Source of the DNA: an uncultured Marinobacter sp.
GTDB lineage: Bacteria > Pseudomonadota > Gammaproteobacteria > Pseudomonadales > Oleiphilaceae
Assembly (NCBI RefSeq): GCF_947488835.1
Contig: NZ_CANLBK010000005.1
Span: 62,001-126,000, forward strand
DNA: 64,000 nt
Reading direction: 5' to 3'
The position numbers and the translations under genes were made by a program. The notes under the pieces are model-generated. The model was not told the DNA's origin, did not search any database, and was given only the letters and a program-made list of their open reading frames with translations. Below are positions 45,247 through 54,244 of this stretch, one piece after another (positions within the stretch are counted from its first letter, which is position 1; each line of letters opens with the position of its first letter).

Positions 45247-46373
45247 TACCGCTCTCCAAGGCCCGGAACATCCTGCAACGGCAAACGCCCGATGCGATCA
45301 TTGTGCAATGAGCCAAAATACAGGTAATCGCCGTGGGGGTTAACCGACGTAATTTCCTGCAAATGTTTGCCCTCGGTGTCGTGCAGACTGGTGATGACCT
45401 CTCCTTCCCCATTAAACGCTACCACCAGACCATATTCCTGAGGTGCAGGCTGAAAGCTCTGCGGCAGTTTTGCAACCAGTTCTTTGAGCCAGGGTTTGGG
45501 GTGTAACTTATCAATATTGGCATTCCGGAGTGTAGGAAAGGCTACCCAGAACCTACCCTGGTCATCCACCGCAAGATTGTCGGGAAAGCCTGGCAGGTTT
45601 TCTGCAAAAATCTCTGCCTGGCCAGCTTTCGGGCCATTTATCCAGTATTTATGAATGCGATATTTCCAGGTTTCATTCACCAGCAGGTAATCGCCATCCG
45701 GTGCCACCGCAACGCCGTTGGCAAAATGCAGGTCTCTCAGCAAAACCTCGGTTGCACCGGTTTCCGGGGTATACCGCAAAAGCCGACCATGGGGGCGCAT
45801 TTCAAAAAGATCGAGAAGGTAGTCATGCTGGTAGAAACGGGAACTGGCATCGGAGAAATAGATGCGCCCATCAGAAGCGATATCCAGATCATCTGTAAAC
45901 CGGAAGGGTACTCCCTCAGCCTCCGTGCTCAACACCGTAATCTCGCCGGCAGGCGTCACGGACAGCAGCCCCTTCCATGCATCCGCGACAATCAAGTTGC
46001 CACTCTGATCAAACACCATGCCCAAGGGGCGGCCTCCGGTAGACAACCAGTTTTCAACCCGACCATCGGGAAACACCCTCACAATGTAACCGTCTTGGGT
46101 GCCGGCAAAAACCACACCTTCGGAGCTAACGGCTGTGTCTTCCGGGCCATAAACCTGGCCCTTTGCCAACAATTTCGCCTGCCGTAGATGCTCATTCGGG
46201 GTAAGCAAGCCCGTCATGGATTCCGGGGCTGGCGGCTGCCAGGCTTTGGCATCAATAGGGGATGGCGCCATAAAAAGGCCACCCAGAAGAATAAACAAAA
46301 CCACTAACCCACCCATCAACCACTTCATACGCTCAACCTGTGTTTGTTGTTTTTTTAAAGGCTTAAACGGCAT
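45246..46373 (-). CDS. Membrane-anchored SMP-30/strictosidine-synthase-like protein
   Basis: A 375-residue protein with an N-terminal anchor (about 17-38, WLMGGLVVLFILLGGLFMA) and a six-bladed beta-propeller. GPEDTAVSSEGVVFAGTQDGYIVRV, RPLGMVFDQSGNLIVADAWKGL and DDLDIASDGRIYFSDASSRF are repeat blades typical of the SGL/APMAP group, calcium-dependent lactonases or esterases. The reaction is not predictable. The start is uncertain: ATG 46373 overlaps the upstream gene by 11 bases with a ribosome site too close, while ATG 46328 starts exactly at the membrane anchor. Confidence 0.82.
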   Translation of the reverse strand: MPFKPLKKQQTQVERMKWLMGGLVVLFILLGGLFMAPSPIDAKAWQPPAPESMTGLLTPNEHLRQAKLLAKGQVYGPEDTAVSSEGVVFAGTQDGYIVRVFPDGRVENWLSTGGRPLGMVFDQSGNLIVADAWKGLLSVTPAGEITVLSTEAEGVPFRFTDDLDIASDGRIYFSDASSRFYQHDYLLDLFEMRPHGRLLRYTPETGATEVLLRDLHFANGVAVAPDGDYLLVNETWKYRIHKYWINGPKAGQAEIFAENLPGFPDNLAVDDQGRFWVAFPTLRNANIDKLHPKPWLKELVAKLPQSFQPAPQEYGLVVAFNGEGEVITSLHDTEGKHLQEITSVNPHGDYLYFGSLHNDRIGRLPLQDVPGLGER

Positions 46374-47166
46374 CCTTCCCCGTCAAAAACTGCTGACACA
46401 ACGCCACGAAGGTGTCAGTCTTTTCCGCATGCAGCCAGTGCCCGGTGCCATCAATCACCTCCAGTTGCGCCTCAGGGAACAGCTGGTAGATTTCCTCACG
46501 ATGTTTTTCCTGAATATAGGCCGAATCAGCGCCTTTCAAAAACAAAACCGGGCCTTTATAGGGCGTATCGCCTTCTGGTGCGGCAGCCAGATTGGCATAG
46601 CAGGCATCAATCGCTTCCAGGTTCAGGCGCCACCGATATACAGATCCGTCTTTTGGCTGGTCCTCGTTCGGAATACGTTCCAGATTCATCAGCAAAAACT
46701 GCCGGACACCTAGTGTCTCAACAAACTCAGCCAGTTGTTTATCGGCATCGCGGCGGGAACGTACGCTTGCAAGATCGACTCGCATCATGCCCTCAAGAAT
46801 CGCATCGTGCCCGGCTTTGTAGGCAACCGGAGCGATGTCGGCAACGATCAGCTTTTCCACCCGCTCTGGTGCTTGCAAAGCAACCTGCATGGCAACCTTG
46901 CCCCCCATGGAATGTCCCAGCAGGCAGGCTTTGTCGAGCCCCTGCTCATCCATGTACGCTATGACATCCCCCGCCATGGAAGGGTAGTCCATGGTGTCGG
47001 CATGGAAAGAACTGCCGTGGTTACGCAAATCCAGACCATGAACCTGCCAGTTTGTATGGAACTTACGGGCTATAGCGCCCAGATTTTCCAGCGCGCCAAA
47101 AACGCCATGCATCAGAATAAGTGGGGCACCTTCTCCGGTAATTCGATGGTTCAGTATTACACTCAT
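46363..47166 (-). CDS. Alpha/beta-fold hydrolase (YbfF-like esterase)
   Basis: A 267-residue serine hydrolase. LILMHGVFGALENLGAIAR near 16-34 is the oxyanion loop, DLRNHGSSFHADTMDY near 46-61, GHSMGGKVAMQVAL near 86-99 holds the nucleophile Ser, and GTGHWLHAEKTD near 243 the His. The pattern and length match the YbfF esterase group, which hydrolyses short acyl esters or acyl-CoA. First gene of the operon with the propeller protein and thioesterase. ATG 47166 is the start matching the family N-terminus. Confidence 0.88.
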   Translation of the reverse strand: MSVILNHRITGEGAPLILMHGVFGALENLGAIARKFHTNWQVHGLDLRNHGSSFHADTMDYPSMAGDVIAYMDEQGLDKACLLGHSMGGKVAMQVALQAPERVEKLIVADIAPVAYKAGHDAILEGMMRVDLASVRSRRDADKQLAEFVETLGVRQFLLMNLERIPNEDQPKDGSVYRWRLNLEAIDACYANLAAAPEGDTPYKGPVLFLKGADSAYIQEKHREEIYQLFPEAQLEVIDGTGHWLHAEKTDTFVALCQQFLTGKDAV

Positions 47167-47274
47167 GGGCAGGCAGTCTCCGTCGGGTATCACAATGTTC
47201 AGATGCGGATACATTAACACTGCCAGTCAGGCGAGCAAGGGGAAGGATTGTCGGCGAAGCTTTCCTGGGGGCAG

Positions 47275-47298
47275 AAAAAAACCGGGCAGTGCCCGGTT
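47275..47298 (-). terminator. Terminator of the 30-residue gene
   Basis: On the minus strand, AACCGGGCA and TGCCCGGTT (47280-47298) form a 9-bp stem followed by six U (A at 47275-47280). It lies 31 bp after the small gene's stop and points away from the AraC gene. Confidence 0.88.
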
Positions 47299-47328
47299 AT
47301 TAAAGTCATAAGCTGGTTTACTGAGCAA

Positions 47329-47421
47329 TTAGCAGTAGTAAATCTCGCCAAGATATTCTGCCAGCGCTGCTACGTTTTTGCGCTCAAACTCTGTACTCGG
47401 TACAAAAATGACTGGTTTCAT
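47329..47421 (-). CDS. Probable 30-residue protein, divergent from an AraC regulator
   Basis: A short frame encoding 30 residues, starting MKPVIFVPSTEFERKN and ending in a Leu/Tyr-rich stretch (AEYLGEIYYC). Evidence that it is real: AAGGAG seven bases before the ATG at 47421, an intrinsic terminator 31 bp after its stop, and a promoter-sized gap shared with the AraC gene at 47567. It is a compact mix of one hydrophobic strand and a charged helix, with no signal peptide. I do not recognise a family and propose no function. A longer in-frame extension upstream to 47589 crosses the promoter region and is unlikely. Confidence 0.65.
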   Translation of the reverse strand: MKPVIFVPSTEFERKNVAALAEYLGEIYYC

Positions 47422-47496
47422 AAAACATCTCCTTGATGAGTTATCCATTACTTCAACCTGTGGCTTAAATGCTATCGTTACAAGAGGTGAAGTGCG

Positions 47497-47550
47497 TTGA
47501 CAGACTGTCCCAATCGTTTGACATTTTGTAACAAACCCCTGACAACCCGT
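47497..47550. promoter_or_regulatory. Three TTGACA-N3-YGT direct repeats at 21-bp spacing
   Basis: TTGACA at 47497 and 47518 and CTGACA at 47539, each followed after three bases by TGT, TGT or CGT. The repeats are exactly 21 bp apart, two helical turns, so all lie on one DNA face. Direct repeats of this size are what AraC-family proteins bind. They end 17 bp before the AraC start and begin 75 bp from the small gene, so they could control both. Confidence 0.65.
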
Positions 47551-47566
47551 TAATGAGCCTGTAAAT

Positions 47567-48616
47567 GTGACCCAAACGCCTATCAGCACGACAACAACAC
47601 CCTTTGTTGCTGCATCCAGTACGCTGGCGCTGGCTCACTACCTGAACCGCCAGGGTGTACTGAACAGGCAACGGGTTGAGCAGATTCTTGGTATGGACCT
47701 GTCAGCACTCAGGGAGCCAGACAGGCGTGTACCCGCGCAGGCACACTACCGGCTTTGGGATCATGCCGAGAGAGTCACCGGCGACCCGGCCGTGGGCCTG
47801 AAAGCCGGCCAGATTATTGACCCCGAACGTATGGGGCTGGTTGGGCATGTGTTCTTCAACTGCGACACCTTGGGCGAAGCAGTCACCCAATACGTGCGCC
47901 TGCACAGACTCATCAATGAATCCGTGATACTAAGCTTTGAGCAGGTTGGCGACCTGGTCATTCTGACCTGGCAAGCGGACTCGCCGGAACACTACTGTCG
48001 CCAGGATATGGACCGGACAATAGCCGCTGCCTTGTCCCGGGGCCGGCATTTTATCTATTCCGGGCTGACTGTCGAGTGGGCAGAAATTGCTCACCCTCGT
48101 CCGGACTACGCCGATAAATATGAGACTCTTCTGGGCGGGCCCGTGGTATTCGGAGCCGCGGTGACCCGGCTGGCCATCCACAGTCGCCACATGAGCCACC
48201 CGATACCCCACCGCAATCCCTATGTGTATTCAGCCGTCCTGAAACAGGTCAACGGTCTGTTGGCGCGCCTGCAAACCCGGCGCTCTTTCAGTCGCAAAAT
48301 ACGCAAACTGATATCGCGCCAGATGTCGACGGACAAGATTGATGCAGATACTCTGGCACGGCAGTTCCACATGAGTCGCCAAACCCTGTACCGGAGGCTG
48401 AAAAAGGAAGGTTACAGTTTTCATGAACTTGTAGAGCATGTGCGCAAAGACAAGGCTCTGCGCTACGTTGCGTCTGACCAGTTCGCTCTGGGTGAAATCG
48501 CCTTTTTGCTCGGTTTCTCCGAACTCAGTGCGTTCAGCCGCGCGTTCAAGCGCTGGACCGGCATGGCCCCAGCCCAATACCGCGAGCAGCACCTTACTCC
48601 AAAAGCGGATGAATGA
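47567..48616 (+). CDS. AraC-family transcriptional regulator (Arabinose_bd + HTH)
   Basis: A 349-residue regulator. Residues about 20-210 form an Arabinose_bd-type ligand domain (GLVGHVFFNCDTLGEAVTQYVRLHRLI near 90). The C-terminal 100 residues carry two helix-turn-helices (DADTLARQFHMSRQTLYRRLKKEGYSFHELVEHVRKDKAL and LGEIAFLLGFSELSAFSRAFKRWTGMAPAQYRE). Start is GTG 47567, the first start in frame after the repeats. It overlaps the cardiolipin synthase start by up to four bases, so the two are probably co-transcribed. Regulators of this subgroup often act on divergent genes. Confidence 0.9.
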   Translation: MTQTPISTTTTPFVAASSTLALAHYLNRQGVLNRQRVEQILGMDLSALREPDRRVPAQAHYRLWDHAERVTGDPAVGLKAGQIIDPERMGLVGHVFFNCDTLGEAVTQYVRLHRLINESVILSFEQVGDLVILTWQADSPEHYCRQDMDRTIAAALSRGRHFIYSGLTVEWAEIAHPRPDYADKYETLLGGPVVFGAAVTRLAIHSRHMSHPIPHRNPYVYSAVLKQVNGLLARLQTRRSFSRKIRKLISRQMSTDKIDADTLARQFHMSRQTLYRRLKKEGYSFHELVEHVRKDKALRYVASDQFALGEIAFLLGFSELSAFSRAFKRWTGMAPAQYREQHLTPKADE

Positions 48617-50046
48617 TGCTTGATACCTCATTAGTGGCCCTTGCTGTCAGCCTGCTCTATCTGGGCTCGGCGGCCTGTATTTATCGAATTCTGCTCACCT
48701 ACCGCACCACTCAGGGCGCCATCGCCTGGATCATTGGTCTGCTAGGCCTGCCCTATATTGCAGTGCCACTTTTCCTGGTCTTGGGACGTTCGCGATTCGG
48801 CGGGTACGTTAAAGCGCGGCGGATGGGAGACAAGTCCCTCACGGCCCTGCTCAAACGCTTTGAACAGCACACCACATCTCTCTCCATGCTGGAGCAACAG
48901 CATCTTGATGAGCAGCTCCAGGTTCTTTGCAGGCTCGGGCGGCAGCCGTTCACCGAGGGCAACAAATGCACGCTACTCAAGGATGGCGAAGCGACGTTTG
49001 AGGCGCTGATTTCGGCGATGGAGAGCGCCACTTCCTATATTCTTCTGGAATTCTATATTGTTCGCTCAGACAAGATTGGCCAACGCATCAAAACGACCCT
49101 TGAAAAAAAGCTTTCAGAGGGAGTGCAGGTGTGGTTTCTCTATGACGACGTTGGCAGCTTCGGCCTGTCCCGCCGCTATCTGAAAGAACTGGCAAAAGCC
49201 GGCGCCAAGGTGGCTTCGTTCGGCGACGGAAACATCCGGCGCCGGCGGTTTCAGATCAATTTCCGCAATCATCGAAAACTGCTGGTCTGCGATGGAAGAA
49301 TCGGTTTTGTCGGGGGCATCAACCTCGGCGATGAGTATATGGGCACTGCACTGGGCGAGGAGTTCTGGCGAGATACCCACTGCAGGATAGAAGGCCCCGC
49401 CGTGACCGGGTTGCAGCTTGCCTGGCTGGAAGACTGGAACTGGGCAAGCAATGAATTCCCCGACCTGGACTGGACTCCCAAGGAAACACTGCCTGGCAAT
49501 GAACAGGTGCTGGTACTCCCCACTGGCCCGGCGGATACCTGGGAAACCTGCACACTGTTTTTCCTGAGCTGTATCAACAATGCCCGCTCCCGCATCTGGA
49601 TCGCCTCCCCTTATTTTGTTCCAGATGTTCAGGTTGTGAACGCGCTGCAGCTCGCTGCCCTCCGGGGGGTGGACGTACGAATCATAATTCCGGAAAAATC
49701 AGACAGCCGACTGGTTGGATTGGCAGCCTATTCCTATTTGATTCAAGCCAACCAGGCTGGCATTGGTATTTATCGTTACCAGCCCGGCTTTATGCATCAG
49801 AAGGTTGTCCTCGTGGATGATCACTATGCCGCTGTGGGCACGGCAAATCTGGACAACCGCTCTATGCGCCTGAACTTCGAGATAATGGCTATCAACACCT
49901 CAGAAGCCTTTGTTTCCGATGTAGCTACCATGCTCACCGAGGACCTTTCCTATTGCCGAAAAATGACAAAAGAGGATTATCAGGATCGCTCCATTGCCTT
50001 CCGGCTGACGTGCCGTGCCGTTCGGCTTCTGGCGCCTTTGCTCTAG
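48613..50046 (+). CDS. cls: Cardiolipin synthase (phospholipase D family)
   Basis: A 477-residue inner-membrane enzyme that condenses phosphatidylglycerol into cardiolipin. Two N-terminal membrane helices (about 5-25 and 35-58, VALAVSLLYLGSAACIY and IAWIIGLLGLPYIAVPLFLVLG). Two HKD motifs follow: NHRKLLVCDGRIGFVGG near 217-233 and MHQKVVLVDDHYAAVGTANLDNRS near 395-418. Both catalytic His/Lys pairs are intact. ATG 48613 and 48616 are adjacent; either overlaps or abuts the AraC stop, making coupling likely. Confidence 0.93.
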   Translation: MMLDTSLVALAVSLLYLGSAACIYRILLTYRTTQGAIAWIIGLLGLPYIAVPLFLVLGRSRFGGYVKARRMGDKSLTALLKRFEQHTTSLSMLEQQHLDEQLQVLCRLGRQPFTEGNKCTLLKDGEATFEALISAMESATSYILLEFYIVRSDKIGQRIKTTLEKKLSEGVQVWFLYDDVGSFGLSRRYLKELAKAGAKVASFGDGNIRRRRFQINFRNHRKLLVCDGRIGFVGGINLGDEYMGTALGEEFWRDTHCRIEGPAVTGLQLAWLEDWNWASNEFPDLDWTPKETLPGNEQVLVLPTGPADTWETCTLFFLSCINNARSRIWIASPYFVPDVQVVNALQLAALRGVDVRIIIPEKSDSRLVGLAAYSYLIQANQAGIGIYRYQPGFMHQKVVLVDDHYAAVGTANLDNRSMRLNFEIMAINTSEAFVSDVATMLTEDLSYCRKMTKEDYQDRSIAFRLTCRAVRLLAPLL

Positions 50047-50144
50047 CTTGGCCTGGCCTCAAATCACAGGAACACTGGCTCCGCTATGGATGAATATGCG
50101 ATTATCCCCAATATTCATTCACTTAAGCCCAGCGAACACCACCC

Positions 50145-50828
50145 ATGAAGTCCTTCCAGCCCAAGGTAACGCTGACCGAGCAGGTCGCCCGTCACATCGA
50201 AAACCTGATTGTTTTCGGCCAGCTTAGCTCCGGCGAGCGCATTTACGAGGCTGCCATGGCCAAAAGTATGGAAGTCAGCCACGGCTCTATCCGGGAAGGT
50301 CTGTTACTTCTCGAAAAGCGTCACTTGGTAAAGAACGTGCCGCGCAAGGGCGCTTTTGTGACGGAGCTGGATGATTATTTTGTGCGCAGCCTTTACGAAA
50401 CACTGAAGCTGTACCTGACCCATACCGGTCAAAAACTCGCCCGCCAGTGGCAACCAAAAGACATTGAGCGGTTAGAGCAGCTGTATCAACAAATGGAAGC
50501 TCATTTTCATAACAATGACTTGATGGCTTTTCTGGATTTGGGCATTGAGTATACCCAAGCGTCTCTCGCCTACGCTGACAACTATTTTATCGTTGCGGCA
50601 ATTGAAGACCTATGGCCTTCGGCAAGACGTTGCGCCTTCGCGGCCTTCAAAAGTGGCGGAAGTCGCCTCCTGGAAGACAACTTGGAGCACATGCGGGAAT
50701 CGATCAGCGCACTCAAGGACAGAGACGAAGAGAGGCTGGCCGCCATCCTCCACCAATATGCTAACCAGCAGTGTCAGCAGGTGCGGGAGGCGACAGCCAC
50801 CACCGATGGCCCAGGCAAAAAGATCTAA
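50145..50828 (+). CDS. GntR-family transcriptional regulator (FadR-type FCD domain)
   Basis: A 227-residue regulator. N-terminal winged helix (TLTEQVARHIENLIVFGQLSSGERIYEAAMAKSMEVSHGSIREGLLLLEKRHLVKNVPRKGAFV, about 9-75), the GntR signature. The C-terminal helical FCD-like ligand domain (about 80-215) lacks obvious metal histidines. It binds an acid-type effector in relatives. It converges with the patatin-barrel gene, their last four bases overlapping. Target unknown. Confidence 0.86.
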   Translation: MKSFQPKVTLTEQVARHIENLIVFGQLSSGERIYEAAMAKSMEVSHGSIREGLLLLEKRHLVKNVPRKGAFVTELDDYFVRSLYETLKLYLTHTGQKLARQWQPKDIERLEQLYQQMEAHFHNNDLMAFLDLGIEYTQASLAYADNYFIVAAIEDLWPSARRCAFAAFKSGGSRLLEDNLEHMRESISALKDRDEERLAAILHQYANQQCQQVREATATTDGPGKKI

Positions 50829-53086
50829 TAAAAAAGCTGCGTGAACGAAAATCCAATGTTCAGATAAACCGTCCAGTTATCCTGGTTGCTATAGGCTGTT
50901 GCAAGCTGCACGGGGCCAAGAAATGTATCGAGCCCGGCAAATGCACTCCATGATCTCACCGAGCTCGCCCAACTGGCATCACTGAGCGATTCCCAGGCAT
51001 TTCCCGTCTCAAACCCCATGCCGGCAAACCATGGGGTAATAGGCCCACCGAACGACTGGCTGGCATAAACAGACCCCATGGCCGCACTGTCGCCCGTAAT
51101 CTGACCGGGCGCATAGGCAGACAAACGCCGAAACCCTCCAAGACGAATCGCATTTTCAATCCCGGGTTCCCCGCGAGTGACTGTATGTGCGTAAAGCAGT
51201 CCTGTGAGGGTAAAGCTATTCCAGCTGTCAGTGCCAAGTACCATTCCGGTCACCGAATCGAAGTGCCTGTCAGATCCAAGGCTTTCACGCTCCACACGGC
51301 CACGAATACCCGCAAACGCTCCATTTTGGGGGAAGAAGGCATCATCAAGGGAGTCGTGTACCAATTGCAGGCTAAGGTTGCCTTGGTGAACTGCGTCTTC
51401 GGGCGCCGTTGTGGTGCCAAGCTGCTGATCTACGGTGGCATACCCTCGGGCATACTCAAACCGGATTTCGGCGTTGCCGCCTAATTCCATACCCAAACCG
51501 AGATCTACCTGACTAAACGCCACATCCAATTCAGCAACCCGCTCACCTTCGGAGCCATAAATTCCAAAGGTGTCCTGATAGTACTCCACTCCTGCCACCA
51601 GAAACCGCTCATACCCATAATCAATCGGCTGGTACCACTGAGTTCGAATAAAGGGCTCAGTACCGAGCTGCACCCCCGTTTGCCACTCGGCGCCCAACAC
51701 GTTCAGTTCGGTTACACGTAAGGAGGACGCAAGATTGAAATGAGTGTCGCCGTCAAAATTGTCTTCATAACTAAGGCCAAACGACAAATAGTTGGGCCCC
51801 CAGCTTTTTTCCTGAACCTCTATAAGAAGCAAAATTCCATCCGGAGATGGCGTCTGGGAATAGGACACAATTTCGTAGTACCCAAGCCCATAGATACGTT
51901 TCAGGTCTGCTTCCAGCGCTTCTACATCCAGCGGCTCACCGATGGGTTGCCGTATCCGTTCCCGAAGAAACTCGCGGCCCAGGCGACGCTCATGCTTCAC
52001 CTCAATTCCGGCAACGATATTTTTCCTGTGGGTGGCAGAGGCCATGTGTAATGCGTATAAGTGCCACGCCTCGTCCGACACGGCCAGACGATTCAACTCA
52101 ACTGCGTTCATTCGGGCACCGCTGGCACCCAATTCAAACAAAACCGAGGCGTTTTCAAAATCTGCAGCACCGTGGCCTTCCAGATCCGGACGGATGAGAA
52201 TATCTTTCTCATCAAGCATATCCAATTGTGAGTCGGTATTTCGCCGGGTCATGATCGTTGTCAGTTGACCAAATATGGAGAATGCCTCCCGAAGTTCATC
52301 TGGCCCCAACAAGGCATCGGTAATATCAACCGCAATGATCAGGTCTGCACCCATATCGCGAGCGACACTGACAGGAAGGTTGGCAGCAATGCCTCCATCA
52401 ACCAACAAGCGGTCGCCTAACCTGACGGGTGCATAAACACCGGGAATGCTCATACTGGCACGGATGGCTGTAGCAAGATTCCCACTGCCAAGCACCACCA
52501 TTTCACCGGTTTCAAGATCAGTCGCAACAGCGCGAAAGGGAATAGGTAATCGATCGAAATCTTCTACCAGCGAAACACTGTTTGTCAGTTCGTTGAGGAT
52601 AAACCCCAGATTCTGACCGGCAATGATGCCGGCACCCACATGCAGGCCATCAAGGCTAACTCCGAGGCCCGGCGCTAGCGGGTATTTCCAGTCGGCCTGT
52701 TTCCGGCGAACAGGCTTGTAAACCCTGCCAGGGTCATCCCGGAAGCTCGACAACCAGTCCATCTCAAGAAAGCGGTGCTCAATCTCGGAAACTGGCATGC
52801 CAGAGGCATAGAGGGCGCCGACAGCAGAACCCGCGCTGGTTCCCACCACCATGTCCACGGGTATCTTCATTTCCTCCAGCACCCGAAGCACGCCTACATG
52901 GGCCATGCCTTTGGCGCCACCGCCGCTTAGCACCAGTCCTATTCGGGGGCGCTCAGCCGCAGTATCACTGGCCGCTGCAGCGAGCGATATGGGCGACACC
53001 AAAATCAACCAGGTCAGCGCTAATAATGAGAGCGGCTTCAAAACCGGGCAAGTTCCGTGCGTCTTATGTTCACTTCTTGGGCTCAT
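50825..53086 (-). CDS. Patatin-like phospholipase with beta-barrel (type Vd autotransporter, PlpD-like)
   Basis: A 753-residue secreted/outer-membrane protein. Signal peptide about 15-39 (LLALTWLILVSPISLAAAA). Patatin domain about 48-350 with the oxyanion GGGAKG (55-60), catalytic Ser84 in GTSAG, and Asp230 in VDGG. A POTRA-like segment at about 355-430 (EFLRERIRQPIGEPLDVEALEADLKRIYGLGYYEIVSY) is followed by a 16-strand barrel region ending in aromatic residues (SFTQLFY). This order is that of PlpD of Pseudomonas, a phospholipase A1 exported through its own barrel. The ATG at 53086 overlaps the upstream gene by 17 bp. Confidence 0.9.
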   Translation of the reverse strand: MSPRSEHKTHGTCPVLKPLSLLALTWLILVSPISLAAAASDTAAERPRIGLVLSGGGAKGMAHVGVLRVLEEMKIPVDMVVGTSAGSAVGALYASGMPVSEIEHRFLEMDWLSSFRDDPGRVYKPVRRKQADWKYPLAPGLGVSLDGLHVGAGIIAGQNLGFILNELTNSVSLVEDFDRLPIPFRAVATDLETGEMVVLGSGNLATAIRASMSIPGVYAPVRLGDRLLVDGGIAANLPVSVARDMGADLIIAVDITDALLGPDELREAFSIFGQLTTIMTRRNTDSQLDMLDEKDILIRPDLEGHGAADFENASVLFELGASGARMNAVELNRLAVSDEAWHLYALHMASATHRKNIVAGIEVKHERRLGREFLRERIRQPIGEPLDVEALEADLKRIYGLGYYEIVSYSQTPSPDGILLLIEVQEKSWGPNYLSFGLSYEDNFDGDTHFNLASSLRVTELNVLGAEWQTGVQLGTEPFIRTQWYQPIDYGYERFLVAGVEYYQDTFGIYGSEGERVAELDVAFSQVDLGLGMELGGNAEIRFEYARGYATVDQQLGTTTAPEDAVHQGNLSLQLVHDSLDDAFFPQNGAFAGIRGRVERESLGSDRHFDSVTGMVLGTDSWNSFTLTGLLYAHTVTRGEPGIENAIRLGGFRRLSAYAPGQITGDSAAMGSVYASQSFGGPITPWFAGMGFETGNAWESLSDASWASSVRSWSAFAGLDTFLGPVQLATAYSNQDNWTVYLNIGFSFTQLFY

Positions 53087-53645
53087 CGTCTACCAACGAA
53101 AGGTGAGACACGTCGGGCACCATCGGTGGAGGGAGATCCCTTTCAACACCTATGTCACTCCCCGGGGGCGCCAGCGTCCAGTCATCAAGATGCTGAAACA
53201 TGGGTGGTTCTACTTCATCTGGCTCCACCAGCGTTACCCCGACAGGATCGAGCCCCAAGGCTGATCCCGCAAGAATGTCATCAACCTTGTCTCCTGCTAC
53301 CGGCAAACGGTCACCGGCCTCAACAGCGGGTACCACCGAATGGGGAACTGCTTTAGCGGGGGCTGGTTGGGGCTTGGGAGTGGGTGCAGACGCCGGTGCC
53401 GATCTTGCCTGTGTCTGGGCCTCAGGCATGGACTGAACATAAGCAATCATGCCGTGCTTGAGCAACACCTGGCGATACTTTTCGGCCTGATCTTCATCAA
53501 GTTTATTGCGGATCACTACAGGGCTGCCGCTGAACATGCGTTCTATCTGCTCAACACTGGCTTTAAACAGCGTGCGGGCATTGTTCCGCGCTGTTGTCAT
53601 TTCGGTGCCAGAGGCACACTCGCCCTTGAACACGAGCTGAAACAT
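53070..53645 (-). CDS. Uncharacterised protein with LFxG motif N-terminal domain
   Basis: A 191-residue protein starting at ATG 53645 (GGAG nine bases upstream). The N-terminal 65 residues (MFQLVFKGECASG, ARTLFKASVEQIERMFSGSPVVIRNKLDEDQAEKYRQVLLKHGMIAYV) resemble a small domain I have seen in several uncharacterised gammaproteobacterial proteins, but I cannot name it. The rest is Pro/Ala-rich linker and an acidic tail. No signal peptide. Its stop lies inside the patatin-barrel start, suggesting co-expression. Function unknown. Confidence 0.7.
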   Translation of the reverse strand: MFQLVFKGECASGTEMTTARNNARTLFKASVEQIERMFSGSPVVIRNKLDEDQAEKYRQVLLKHGMIAYVQSMPEAQTQARSAPASAPTPKPQPAPAKAVPHSVVPAVEAGDRLPVAGDKVDDILAGSALGLDPVGVTLVEPDEVEPPMFQHLDDWTLAPPGSDIGVERDLPPPMVPDVSHLSLVDDEPKK

Positions 53646-53872
53646 GGGCAACTCTCCTGCTGTCGATTTTCGTTCCATCATAGTTGATAGCGCACTGTCA
53701 GGGGAGCCCCTGTTCCCGGAACATACTGTCTAAATGTATGCAAACTGCAAACAATTGAAAAAGGTAGGCTCAACCCCGCGTAATAGACGACAGTATTTGC
53801 AATAATCAATCTTAACCAAACATTACATTTCGTTACACGCTATCCGGAAGCTATGCCGGGGGAGCTGCCACC

Positions 53873-54238
53873 ATGACTATTCAACACCTGATCCGTTCGG
53901 CAGCTGCTGCAACTTTACTCAGCACGCCCTTAGCCCAAGCGGAGAATCTGGACATTGTTATGAGCCAGGTATTCCCTCGGGATCAGGCAACTTACATCGG
54001 TTTTGAAAGCATTGAGCGTGAAGATGTCCCGGCCACCTCTGCCATCGATCGCAAGTATCTTGTGGTCGACTTTCGTCTTGCGGCAAGCCAACCAGCAGCA
54101 GAACATCTCCAGGCCAGCGTTCACAAAGTCTGTATGGCTTTGCTGAAAGACCGCGAGTTGGTTCGCAGCCTTTCAGACTCCGGCTATGACATGGTCTCTG
54201 TAGCCTTTGATCGCCGCTCCCAGTTCGACTGCCTGTAA
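53873..54238 (+). CDS. Small periplasmic protein of unknown function
   Basis: A 121-residue protein with a likely signal peptide (about 1-23, SAAAATLLSTPLAQA). The mature part has two cysteines (Cys86 region VCMALLKDRE and a C-terminal DCL) that could form a disulfide; otherwise I see no motif. GGAG precedes the ATG. It converges on the sensor kinase gene with six bases between stops. I do not recognise the family. Confidence 0.65.
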   Translation: MTIQHLIRSAAAATLLSTPLAQAENLDIVMSQVFPRDQATYIGFESIEREDVPATSAIDRKYLVVDFRLAASQPAAEHLQASVHKVCMALLKDRELVRSLSDSGYDMVSVAFDRRSQFDCL

Positions 54239-54244
54239 ACCTGC

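Noticed and set aside
47476..47482. A fourth TTGACA-like repeat (CGTTACA) upstream of the three phased repeats
   Set aside because: It is one base out of the 21-bp register and matches poorly, so I did not count it.
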